Shown piece by piece: positions 53,646 through 61,404 of a stretch of 64,000 bases of DNA. Location of the stretch: positions 2,217,501-2,281,500 of the forward strand of contig NZ_JAPDUW010000001.1 of NCBI RefSeq assembly GCF_026015295.1, written 5' to 3'. The notes under the pieces were generated by a model. That model did no database searches. It saw only the letters and a program-made list of their open reading frames with translations, and was not told the DNA's origin. Both the position numbers and the translations under genes were made by a program. This stretch comes from Segatella copri. GTDB taxonomy: Bacteria > Bacteroidota > Bacteroidia > Bacteroidales > Bacteroidaceae. Within the stretch, counting starts at the first letter, position 1; each line of letters begins with the position of its first letter.

Positions 53646-53653
53646 CAAAGTTA
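53646..53653 (-). promoter_or_regulatory. -7 element for the 46-aa gene
   Basis: TAACTTTG on the minus strand, 51 nt before the first ATG. The -33 element is unclear. Confidence 0.45.
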
Positions 53654-53861
53654 ACACTTTTTTATCGAATAACGGCATCTTTTGCCGAGAAATATCATTG
53701 CAATATGTTTTTCTTGATATGGGTCAACCACTTGTTTTTAGCCTTGAAAATGACATTTTGCTATCGGATATGTTGTTTTTGTAGCAATAATTTATATATA
53801 TCATTTTTCTCGCTTTGTTATGTGTATAACAAGATAGGGATTCCTGTCAGATGATAAGAAG

Positions 53862-54473
53862 TCAGAATCGAAGTGAAAGCCAATCATCGAGCTTCACGTT
53901 CTGGAAGGTATGGATGCCCAGCTTCTCGGCAGCCTCGCAGTTTTCCTTCAGATCATCGATGAAGAGGGTTTCATCGGGATAGATGTTCGCCTGCTTGACT
54001 ACCTCTTCATAGATACGGGCATCAGGCTTAGCCAAGTGCATTCGCTGAGAGAGGAAACAGTGCTCGAAATAATCCTCTACCCCATGGTTACGATAAGGGA
54101 AGAGATGCTCCACGCAATAATCCCAATGTATATCAATGGTATTGCTCAAGAGGAAGAGGCGATAACCAGCTTTCTTCAACTGCAGGAGTCGCTCCTTTTT
54201 CTCATCAGGAATCTCCACCAGCATCTTGTTGGCAGCATCAATGATTTCTTCATTCGTCACATCTGCTCCTGTCAACTCACGGGCTGCATCGCAGAATGCT
54301 TCGGTGGTAATCATTCCCACACCCAGTTTGCTCATCAGCTTCATCCCTTCACTCTGGGGATTCGGATTAGCCAGTTCCCCCATTCCTATCGCCTTGAAAG
54401 CCCCGATGCATCCTTCCGGATTGAGCTTCACCAGGACATTTCCCAAATCAAATATGATATTCTTGTATTGCAT
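53862..54473 (-). CDS. HAD-superfamily phosphatase (YihX-like)
   Basis: 203 residues. Motif I is 'NIIFDLGNVLVKL', with nucleophile Asp but Gly at +2, as in the YihX group; motif II 'YRLFLLSNT', motif III Lys in 'HLAKPDARIYEEV' and motif IV 'TLFIDDLKENCEAAE'. A helical cap of the 4-helix C1 type lies after motif I. Probably a sugar-phosphate phosphatase; substrate not predictable. Own promoter upstream (TTTG-19-TACTTTTG). Confidence 0.9.
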   Translation of the reverse strand: MQYKNIIFDLGNVLVKLNPEGCIGAFKAIGMGELANPNPQSEGMKLMSKLGVGMITTEAFCDAARELTGADVTNEEIIDAANKMLVEIPDEKKERLLQLKKAGYRLFLLSNTIDIHWDYCVEHLFPYRNHGVEDYFEHCFLSQRMHLAKPDARIYEEVVKQANIYPDETLFIDDLKENCEAAEKLGIHTFQNVKLDDWLSLRF

Positions 54474-54526
54474 AATCTACACCTTATTTTAAATTTCACT
54501 TTTAATCTTTAATCAGATACTTACTG

Positions 54527-54557
54527 CAAAAGTACTGTAAATTCGGGAGAGAACAAA
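54527..54557 (-). promoter_or_regulatory. Promoter of the HAD phosphatase gene
   Basis: Minus-strand TTTG (54554-54557), 19 nt, TACTTTTG (54527-54534), 54 nt before the ATG. Confidence 0.7.
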
Positions 54558-54720
54558 TGATTTCAAGAAGTTATAACAAGAATATAACATTTATTAGTAA
54601 AAAAGGAAAGCCTATGTATGAGAAATGTTTTTCTAAAACTATTGCCACTATTGCCACACTTAAAGTTAACCAATTGGTTTTTAGCTATTTAAGCGTTGCA
54701 ACAAGGGCATTTTCTATTAT

Positions 54721-54748
54721 CACCTATTGCCACCTATTGCCACACTCG
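54721..54748 (+). repeat. Left inverted repeat flanking the VapE-type gene (CACCTATTGC units)
   Basis: CACCTATTGC is repeated head-to-tail, then CACACTCG. A reverse-complement relative (GAGTGTGGCAATGC...GGTGGCAAC) occurs at 57279-57310, 35 nt after the VapE gene ends. A further ATTGCCACTATTGCCACAC lies at ~54640-54659. The 54558-54857 stretch otherwise holds only a low-quality open frame. Confidence 0.5.
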
Positions 54749-54834
54749 GGCGAAAAACGGGGGATTCTCAGCGAAAAAGCAGAGGAATACTTATTGTTTT
54801 CGCAGAAAAACATTAAAAAAGTGGAGGAAAAGGC

Positions 54835-54865
54835 TTGCGGTTTCGAACATTTTTTTGTATTTTTG
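54835..54865 (+). promoter_or_regulatory. Promoter before the VapE-type gene
   Basis: TTG (54835-54837), 20 nt, TATTTTTG (54858-54865). The leader to the VapE ATG is ~300 nt and contains a 25-codon ORF. Confidence 0.5.
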
Positions 54866-54955
54866 CAACCAACAGGAAAAATTCCTGCCGATTCCACCTA
54901 GAAGCTTACGACTCCTGTGAAACCACTTTTTATATAATTTTAATTCCAAAAACCT

Positions 54956-55033
54956 ATGACACAAGCAGATTTAGTCAGACTCTACTTCAACAAAGAAAGT
55001 GCTTACAACTCATGGGACTATTGCTTCAATTGA
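54956..55033 (+). CDS. Possible 25-codon leader ORF
   Basis: ATG 54956 to TGA, MTQADLVRLYFNKESAY..., in the 5' leader of the VapE-type gene. No family recognised. It could be a leader peptide, a remnant, or chance. Confidence 0.25.
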   Translation: MTQADLVRLYFNKESAYNSWDYCFN

Positions 55034-55162
55034 GCACGGATGACCGAGACAACGGGCACGAGTGCCCGGCATAGTCGGGCACATTTACCCAACGCCTTGG
55101 GCAAAGCTGGGCAAAACCATCGGCAATCCTAAGTATCACCCTATCAATAAATTAACAGAAAT

Positions 55163-57244
55163 ATGAAGTTTACTATAACAAGAATCAACAAGCAGAACAA
55201 GTTGATGGTCAGTTCGAAAACCATAGAACGGTTTCTGGAGCGCATCGCTAAAGATGATGCCAAACAGAGTGTCACCAATTTCAGAATGAGTGTGCCGCTC
55301 ATGGAGGCCGACTACCAGTACTACAAAGGCGTCAAGGAATGGCAACACGTTTATCCAGCCGCAGAATTCAACAAGGATGAAAGCGGCAATCTCGTCTTCC
55401 AGAAATCAAACGGGCTGGTGATGCTCCACTTCATCAACCTCATGTCGGAGCAGGAAAAAGATGCCGTCAAGAAGACGGTCAGTCTGCTGCCGATGACCTT
55501 CGCTGCCTTCGAAGGAGCCGACGGCAGAAGCCTCATCGTACTCGTAAGCATCTGCAACGAAGAAGGAAAAATCCCGACAAAAGAAGCCGACGCCGACTTA
55601 CTCTACCAGTCTGCCTACGAACAGGTAAAGACGCTCTACCAGTCGCAGGTACAGGCAGCCATCAAACCCGAAAAGCCATCATTGGCATCCAACTTCATGC
55701 TTACGCTGGATGCCTCTCCTTATTATAACAGCAAGGCTGTGGCGATGCGCATCTCCCAAAATATGAAGAAGGTAGCCTCAGCCCCTAAGAATGTAGACGA
55801 TTTAAAGACATACGATGACTATGAGTTTCTTTACCGCAAGGCAGCAGAAGAGACGAAGGAAGAGATGAAAAAAGCCAACATCTCATGGCAGAACGATGAA
55901 GACCGGTTCCTTGCCTGTTTCTCAGCCATCGCCATCAAGCTCTGCAACATGGGTCTCAGCGAAGAAGAAGCTTTCATCCATATCCGCCGCAACAACTGGG
56001 GACATGTGACAGAAGAGAAACTCCGCCAAATAGTGGGCACCGCTTACGATACCCATTCCAAAGACAGGAAGACAGAGAAATCAGGCTCAGGCAGAAAAGG
56101 CCGTGCCGAAATTCTGCAGATGATCAGATACCTGGAGAGCCGGTACCAGTTCCGTTACAATACCGTGATGAAATATACCGAATACCGCCCGAACAATTCA
56201 TGGGTTGGCGATTTCAGACCGGTGGATGCCCGTGTGCAGAAAAGCATGACGCTGGATGTTCAGATAGCCGACATCCACGTAAGCATCAAGGATGTAAGGA
56301 ATTTTCTAGAGTCAGACCGCATCAGAAACTACAGCCCAATAGAGTCCTATCTCTATGACTGTCTGGGAAAATGGGATGGTAAGGACCGCATCCGTGCCCT
56401 GGCACGAACCGTACCCACCAACAATCCTCATTGGGAAGACTGGTTTTACACCTGGTTTCTGGGAATGGTTGACCAGTGGCGCGGCATGTATCGCCGTCAA
56501 TATGGCAACAGTACCATGCCGCTGCTCATTTCCAAGCAAGGTTACAACAAGAGCACCTTCTGCCGCCGTCTCATCCCTACCGAACTGTCGTGGGGCTTCA
56601 GCGACAACATGATTCTGTCAGAAAAGCGTCAGGTATTGCAGGCGATGTCACAATTTCTGCTCATCAATCTCGATGAGTTCAATCAGATTTCACCACAGGT
56701 GCAGCAGGGATTTCTGAAGAATCTGCTGCAGTTGCCTACGGTGAAAATCAAGCCGCCATACGGAAGTCATGTACAGGAATTTCCTCGTCTAGCCTCCTTC
56801 ATCGCCACGAGCAACATGACCGATATTCTTTCCGACCCATCCGGCAACCGCCGTTTCCTGGGAGTAGAACTGACGGGACCTATCGATGTGAGTGGCAGAC
56901 TGAACTATGAGCAGCTTTATGCGCAGGCGATGCAAGCTTTGGAGCGTGGCGAAAAATCCTATTTCGACGCCAAGGAAACCGCCATCATCATGCAATATAA
57001 CAGACAATTTGAGCAGATTTCCCCTATCAAGCAATGTTTTCTGCAGGTTTTTGAGCCTGCAAGTACCCCGGAAAATGGCGAATATCTGATGGCAGCCGCC
57101 ATTTTCGACATTTTGAAGCAGAAATTCGGCTCTTCTCTCCAGGTTTCGAGTATACAGAAATTGGGCAGAGAACTTCAGAATATTGAAGGTTTGAAGAACC
57201 GAAGAACAAGATTTGGTACTGAGTATCTGGTAGTTAGGAAATAA
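55163..57244 (+). CDS. BT4734/BF3469-like N-domain + VapE-type ATPase + DUF3874
   Basis: 693 residues. The N-terminal ~150 residues match the BT4734/BF3469 domain. The VapE (PF05272-like) helicase core follows, with 'LYDCLGKWDGKDRI', a degenerate P-loop 'LLISKQGYNKSTFCRRL' and Walker B 'LLINLDEFNQ', then 'SFIATSNMTDIL' and the C-terminal DUF3874 region ('SIQKLGRELQNIEGLKNRRTRFGTEYLVV'). Such proteins are scattered in Bacteroidota genomes, often as orphans; they resemble replication proteins of phage satellites and islands. Flanking inverted repeats suggest a small mobile islet. Function unproven. Confidence 0.85.
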   Translation: MKFTITRINKQNKLMVSSKTIERFLERIAKDDAKQSVTNFRMSVPLMEADYQYYKGVKEWQHVYPAAEFNKDESGNLVFQKSNGLVMLHFINLMSEQEKDAVKKTVSLLPMTFAAFEGADGRSLIVLVSICNEEGKIPTKEADADLLYQSAYEQVKTLYQSQVQAAIKPEKPSLASNFMLTLDASPYYNSKAVAMRISQNMKKVASAPKNVDDLKTYDDYEFLYRKAAEETKEEMKKANISWQNDEDRFLACFSAIAIKLCNMGLSEEEAFIHIRRNNWGHVTEEKLRQIVGTAYDTHSKDRKTEKSGSGRKGRAEILQMIRYLESRYQFRYNTVMKYTEYRPNNSWVGDFRPVDARVQKSMTLDVQIADIHVSIKDVRNFLESDRIRNYSPIESYLYDCLGKWDGKDRIRALARTVPTNNPHWEDWFYTWFLGMVDQWRGMYRRQYGNSTMPLLISKQGYNKSTFCRRLIPTELSWGFSDNMILSEKRQVLQAMSQFLLINLDEFNQISPQVQQGFLKNLLQLPTVKIKPPYGSHVQEFPRLASFIATSNMTDILSDPSGNRRFLGVELTGPIDVSGRLNYEQLYAQAMQALERGEKSYFDAKETAIIMQYNRQFEQISPIKQCFLQVFEPASTPENGEYLMAAAIFDILKQKFGSSLQVSSIQKLGRELQNIEGLKNRRTRFGTEYLVVRK

Positions 57245-57278
57245 CCTACTCACCTTCCATCTCATTCTCTCATAAAAA

Positions 57279-57310
57279 GAGTGTGGCAATGCGTGGCATT
57301 AGGTGGCAAC
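57279..57310 (-). repeat. Right inverted repeat flanking the VapE-type gene
   Basis: GAGTGTGGCAATGCGTGGC... is the imperfect reverse complement of 54721-54748; both contain GTGGCAAT/GGTGGCAA units. Confidence 0.5.
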
Positions 57311-57507
57311 AGAAATACCGCTTACTGCCACGCATTATTCATTTATAATCAGAGAGTTAAATGCATTGGTGATAGATGTGGCAATAAGAATAGAAAAACA
57401 TTTTCGTATAAGAATTATAAAGGTAGGAGTAAACCACTTTTTGCTTTACCTTTTGCATGTATTGGCAATTGTGCAGAAATCATGAACTTCATTATGCGAA
57501 CTCATCC

Positions 57508-57551
57508 ACTTCATTTCACGACTTCATCTACTTCATTTCACGACTTCATCT
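57508..57551. repeat. Two exact 22-bp tandem copies
   Basis: A 22-bp unit beginning ACTTCATTTCACGACTTC occurs at 57508-57529 and 57530-57551, with an 8-bp start of a third copy. Confidence 0.85.
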
Positions 57552-57583
57552 ACTTCATTGAGTTGACACATACGGCTGCGGTG

Positions 57584-57750
57584 GCTGAAGGAGACGACTG
57601 AGTTAGCAGAATGAGACGGCTGCATTAGCTGAAGGAGTCGAATGCGATAGCTGAAGGAATCGAATGCAATAGCTGATGGAGACGAATGCGATAGCTGAAG
57701 GAGTCGAATGCGATAACTGAAGGAGTCGAATGCGATAGCTGAAGGAGACA
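57584..57750. repeat. Eight 22-bp tandem repeats (GCTGAAGGAGTCGAATGCGA type)
   Basis: Units start at 57584, 57606 (degenerate), 57628, 57650, 57672, 57694, 57716 and 57738 (partial), exactly 22 bp apart, with 1-4 changes among the better copies. No reading frame with family resemblance. The whole 57311-57774 stretch is non-coding. Confidence 0.9.
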
Positions 57751-57774
57751 CATTTGCACATTATTACATAAAGA

Positions 57775-57813
57775 TAGCACCTTGACCGTACTAAACATAC
57801 AGTCAAGGTGCTA
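57775..57813 (-). terminator. Terminator of the DUF3791/DUF3990 operon
   Basis: TAGCACCTTGAC (57775-57786) pairs with GTCAAGGTGCTA (57802-57813), followed on the minus strand by TCTTTATG. It lies 42 nt after the last stop. Confidence 0.7.
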
Positions 57814-57854
57814 CAGTACAAATAATCTTCCTCCTCTAATTATCCAACGTTTTG

Positions 57855-58061
57855 CTATTGCTTATTCCTTAACTCTTCTATCAAGTCATTTACAATATAT
57901 GTATCACTCATTAGATGCAAGCCAAGTTCTTTGTCATGTAACATACGGCAAACATCAGAGTCATAGAATATCTGTAAAGCTCTGTCGGTTGATATATGCA
58001 GCGTGTCGGCTAACTGCTTTATGATACGAGCGATTTTATTCCATAATAAGAAATCCAACAT
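57855..58061 (-). CDS. DUF3791-like protein
   Basis: 68 residues, all helical: 'MLDFLLWNKIARIIKQLADTLHISTDRALQIFYDSDVCRML' resembles DUF3791. It begins 2 nt after the DUF3990 stop, so translation is coupled. Two DUF3791-type proteins flanking a DUF3990 ADP-ribosyltransferase-like protein is a recurring arrangement; an antitoxin or adaptor role is inferred. Confidence 0.75.
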   Translation of the reverse strand: MLDFLLWNKIARIIKQLADTLHISTDRALQIFYDSDVCRMLHDKELGLHLMSDTYIVNDLIEELRNKQ

Positions 58062-58063
58062 AA

Positions 58064-58549
58064 TTATATCCTTTCATATGATTTGAATTGTAAATACTTA
58101 TCAACTATCTCCTGGCTTAAAATGCAAATCTGATAGTTGGGCTTGTGATAAACCAACTGGCGAAGAGTATGCTCAACATCTGCATAGCCATTGATATAGG
58201 CTTCTACTGCATCAATTACACGGTCGTCAGCCACTCCTCCTTCAATGATGTCATACCCACTCCAAGGCTGCTTTCCTTTTCTGCTGTCAACAATGAAGTC
58301 GAGCCATTCCTTATCGTAAGCATCAAATCGTTTTACCTTGCTGTCTTGTGGTATAGCGAACTCATAGGTGTTCACTATAGCTTGCTTGGCTCGTCTGATG
58401 GTCTTGATACGGACAGCCCATTTGGAAGCTTGTTCAAACAAAGGCGTAAGATAGAATCCTGGACCGAAATCCAAGTCCTTTCTTCCAATGCTTACTAAAG
58501 GATGCTCAACAATGACATTTGAACCATGATATAATATTTGCTTTTCCAT
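58064..58549 (-). CDS. DUF3990 protein, ADP-ribosyltransferase-like, possible toxin
   Basis: 161 residues from ATG 58549, whose A is shared with the preceding TAA (TAATG). 'ILYHGSNVIVEHPLVSIGRKDLDFGPGFYLTPLFEQASKWA' (4-44) is the DUF3990 signature, with the His and Tyr expected of ART-fold NAD-binding sites; 'EYAIP/EFAIP'-like and 'DIIEGGVADDRV' follow. Likely transfers ADP-ribose to an unknown target. Middle gene of a three-gene operon next to the CRISPR array. Confidence 0.8.
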   Translation of the reverse strand: MEKQILYHGSNVIVEHPLVSIGRKDLDFGPGFYLTPLFEQASKWAVRIKTIRRAKQAIVNTYEFAIPQDSKVKRFDAYDKEWLDFIVDSRKGKQPWSGYDIIEGGVADDRVIDAVEAYINGYADVEHTLRQLVYHKPNYQICILSQEIVDKYLQFKSYERI

Positions 58550-58797
58550 TATTCTTTTCTTTCCCAATTTTTAAGAGCTTCAACCACATCACTTGCCACA
58601 GCTTCCCGGCTCTCGGTATGTAGAGTGTCATAGCAATCTTGAATGAGACTCTTGATTAGCCCCACCTTATCCAATCGCTTTCTCATTTCAGACGGCGATA
58701 TACCCATTTTTTGTGCCGAAGCCTCGATAGCCAACACCGTAAAGGCGAGGCGGTCAAACTCTGGGTCACTTTTCTGTAATAGTTCTCTATCTTCCAT
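58549..58797 (-). CDS. DUF3791 protein
   Basis: 82 residues, helical: 'LAFTVLAIEASAQKMGISPSEMRKRLDKVGLIKSLIQDCYDTLHTES' is characteristic of DUF3791. First gene of the operon, overlapping the DUF3990 start by one base. Promoter TAAATTTG just upstream. Candidate antitoxin or partner of the DUF3990 protein. Confidence 0.8.
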   Translation of the reverse strand: MEDRELLQKSDPEFDRLAFTVLAIEASAQKMGISPSEMRKRLDKVGLIKSLIQDCYDTLHTESREAVASDVVEALKNWERKE

Positions 58798-58823
58798 TCT
58801 TTACAAAATATTGTATTTAAATG

Positions 58824-58831
58824 CAAATTTA
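58824..58831 (-). promoter_or_regulatory. -7 element of the DUF3791/DUF3990 operon
   Basis: TAAATTTG on the minus strand, 27 nt before the first ATG. 58832-59032 holds no gene that I can see. Confidence 0.5.
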
Positions 58832-59032
58832 AAGATTTTCTCTGACATTCCACTCAATTTCGGAGTTAAATAAAGAAAAATAGCCCGATTTTGCCAAAAT
58901 CTTTGCTGGTGATGGAAGAAGAATCATAAAAGTAGGAGTAAACTTCTCTCTAGAGGCAGAAGAATCTTGGTGAGTTGGAAGGTAGAATAAGCCGTTCCCC
59001 TTCTCCTAAGTTTTTACTCTCTAAAACATAGC

Positions 59033-59069
59033 AAAAGTGGTTGTTCGAAATTTCCGAGCAACCACTTTT
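59033..59069. terminator. Hairpin at the distal end of the CRISPR array
   Basis: AAAAGTGGTTG (59033-59043) pairs with CAACCACTTTT (59059-59069), with T-runs on both sides. It is the first strong hairpin beyond the last repeat and probably ends the array transcript. Confidence 0.65.
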
Positions 59070-59142
59070 TTCTTTACCCCATCTTCAACAAGATGTAACT
59101 TCTGCCTTCAGGCTATAAACCAAATCGCACCTTTATGGAATT

Positions 59143-60214
59143 ATCTACAATAGTAGAAATTGTGGGAAATTACTAGCCTAGCCTTTTGCCTCTTTTGGGC
59201 AATGCATCTACAACAGTGGAAATTATGAGGCATACTAGCCAAAGCGGACGGCGAAGCCGACACCACAATCTACAATAGTAGAATTTATTGAAGCATACTA
59301 GCCCGTCTTATAACCATTAACAGCCGATTGTAATCTACAATAGTAGAAATTATTGAAGCATACTAGCCGACTGCCCTAAGGGTGATTAAGGGAAGCAATC
59401 TACAATAGTAGAAATTATTGAAGCATACTAGCCCTTATGCAGCAACTCATAACAACACCAAAATCTACAATAGTAGAAATTATTGAAGCATACTAGCCGC
59501 TTATGCAGGAAGGTGTGATTTATTTCCTATCTACAATAGTAGAAATTATTGAAGCATACTAGCCAGGGGCCAACCACTCCTCATAAGCTATCGTATCTAC
59601 AATAGTAGAAATTATTGAAGCATACTAGCCCCATGGCAAGGTATAGCCGTGGTGTCACTCTATCTACAATAGTAGAAATTATTGAAGCATACTAGCCCTA
59701 AACGATAAAAATTATGATTAGACTAATCTACAATAGTAGAAATTATTGAAGCATACTAGCCGAGTAATATTCCGAGGGTTATTAAATCATCTACAATAGT
59801 AGAAATTATTGAAGCATACTAGCCATTATTATATACCCTTACGTTTTTTATATCTACAATAGTAGAAATTATTGAAGCATACTAGCCTGGTGCGAGTGTG
59901 ATAATGAAGTCTGGATAATCTACAATAGTAGAAATTATTGAAGCATACTAGCCCGGCAGTATTGGCAAGCAGAGACACCGGAATCTACAATAGTAGAAAT
60001 TATTGAAGCATACTAGCCTACCTTGCTCATCCTTCAATCTTTCCACAATCTACAATAGTAGAAATTATTGAAGCATACTAGCCATAATATCATCTGTAAG
60101 TTGGCAACCATCAATCTACAATAGTAGAAATTATTGAAGCATACTAGCCAGATTATGATAGATTTATTAGATTCTTCGATCTACAATAGTAGAAATTATT
60201 GAAGCATACTAGCC
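59143..60214 (-). CRISPR. Type V-A CRISPR array: 17 repeats, 16 spacers
   Basis: 36-bp repeats at 59143, 59206 (35 bp), 59268, 59333, 59398, 59463, 59529, 59595, 59662, 59726, 59789, 59852, 59918, 59983, 60048, 60114 and 60179. Spacers are 27-31 bp. Read on the minus strand the repeat ends in AATTTCTACTATTGTAGAT, the Cas12a crRNA handle (stem TCTAC/GTAGA). Fourteen repeats are identical; the three distal ones (59143, 59206, 59268) carry about five, several and one change, marking the trailer end. The leader is on the cas2 side. Confidence 0.98.
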
Positions 60215-60372
60215 GCTTATCGATTGCAAAGATACAAAAAATCCTTTAAATAAAGGAATCTTCTGCATATCTTTTTAAAGAGTATTACCACCCCTTCCCA
60301 TAATATTGGGTACAACATTTCAAAGAACGACCTGTAAATAAGCAAGTTACACGCTTTATTACAAAAATATAA
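60215..60372 (-). promoter_or_regulatory. CRISPR leader and array promoter
   Basis: A minus-strand TATCTTTG at 60227-60234 would start transcription within a few bases of the first repeat. A TCCTTT-AAAT-AAAGGA inverted repeat lies at 60242-60257 in the leader. No gene in this stretch. Confidence 0.65.
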
Positions 60373-60412
60373 AGACCAAGGTTTGCTAAGTCAGAAATAG
60401 ACTATAGCTTGG
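60373..60412 (-). terminator. Terminator overlapping the 3' end of cas2
   Basis: GACCAAG (60373-60379) pairs with CTTGGTC (60406-60412), then TTTATATTTTT on the minus strand. The upstream arm lies inside the last codons of cas2, separating the cas operon from the array. Confidence 0.5.
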
Positions 60413-60660
60413 TCCCTATGAATTGTATTACCATACTTAGTAAGCTTATCTGAATCAACATCAAAGAGAATTATGCTATCATCTGCTGTGAAGTGTTTAG
60501 CATAAGCCTCTATCTTAGCCACAAGATTATCCACAATTCTCTTTGTATTCCTTACCTCATACACAGAAAACTGAAGACGAATGGCACCATTACTTTTCAG
60601 CATTTTAGAAAAGTTGGTACGCATCTTGTCATTCGATATGTCATAACTAACAATTATCAT
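60391..60660 (-). CDS. cas2: CRISPR-associated Cas2
   Basis: 89 residues, full length. 'MIIVSYDISNDKMRTNFSKMLKSNGAIRLQFSVYEV' gives the ferredoxin-like first strand with Asp7 and the 'R.Q.SVYE' motif; the protein ends 'IHRDQAIVYF'. In intact systems Cas2 bridges two Cas1 dimers for spacer integration. It begins immediately after the stop of the Cas4/Cas1 hybrid. Its partner is truncated, so its adaptation role is doubtful. Confidence 0.95.
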   Translation of the reverse strand: MIIVSYDISNDKMRTNFSKMLKSNGAIRLQFSVYEVRNTKRIVDNLVAKIEAYAKHFTADDSIILFDVDSDKLTKYGNTIHRDQAIVYF

Positions 60661-61404
60661 TTAAAACTCAAATATTGGATACTCTTTTACAGACTTACAA
60701 CCCATAAAACAACGATAGTATTGCTGAACGAACTTGAATATGTCCATTTTACGAGCAATCAATTCATCATAAAACACTCTATAATAGTCAGCACACTTCT
60801 CATATTTCAAATGATATTCCTGCTTTATAAGAGTGAAATCTTTCTCTGAAAACTGCTTTCTGTTAAACGCCAACAATGCAGCATGGTCAATGATACACCT
60901 GAAAGGTTCCATCAAGTCACATACCAATGATTTGCGCTTGAACCATAATCGATGGTACACACCAACATACAGATCAAATCCGAACATACGAATGAAACTT
61001 TCCATAAAGTTGAATAGGATAGAGTAACCAATATCCAGTGTCACATTCAGCACATCACTTTTCATTCTTGGATGTCTTCCTCTCCAGTTTTGATTCTGGT
61101 AATATGCAGAAAAATATGTCTTGGCAACAGTTCCTTCAAGTCCCATCAACTGATTGTATTCATCAACGTCTGGCAAAGTAACTAATGCAGCATCACATTG
61201 CTTGATGGTATCCTCTGTATAGCTATCCTTCTTTCGAGTACTCCCTTTCTTTTCATCCACGCCTTGGTGCGCTAGAGTACCTTTGGTCTGTGGAGCGGCT
61301 TTATATAAATCTCCGTCCGACTCCATATACACACTATGCAAGTATATGGAGTACGGACAGAAGATAAAGTCATTCAACGTTGAAAGCTGAATATAATCAT
61401 CCAT
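60661..61404 (-). pseudogene. Hybrid of Cas4 N-terminus and Cas1 C-terminal half (in-frame internal deletion)
   Basis: 247 residues from ATG 61404, overlapping cas12a by 8 nt. Residues 1-60 ('DDYIQLSTLNDFIFCPYSI' ... 'PQTKGTLAHQGVD...STRKKD') are the start of a type V Cas4, including its first cluster Cys. From ~62 on the sequence is the helical catalytic part of Cas1: E90 in 'LMGLEGTVAKTYF', H151 in 'VGVYHRLWFKRK', and D163/E166 in 'VCDLMEPFRC'. Missing are the RecB nuclease core and C-terminal Cys of Cas4, and the N-terminal beta-domain of Cas1. Separate genes would need ~500 residues in total. Reading frame is intact with no stop, so a product may be made, but adaptation is probably lost. 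Confidence 0.85.

Noticed and set aside
54557..54901. 114-codon plus-strand ORF upstream of the VapE-type gene
   Set aside because: It overlaps the promoters and repeats of this gap and shows no protein family features.
57533..57821. Open frames encoding repeated SFSYRIRLLQL peptides
   Set aside because: Produced by the 22-bp DNA repeat, open in more than one frame, with no start context.
59143..60214. Self-targeting spacers within this window
   Set aside because: Reading the spacers against the window I saw no convincing match; a proper search was not possible.
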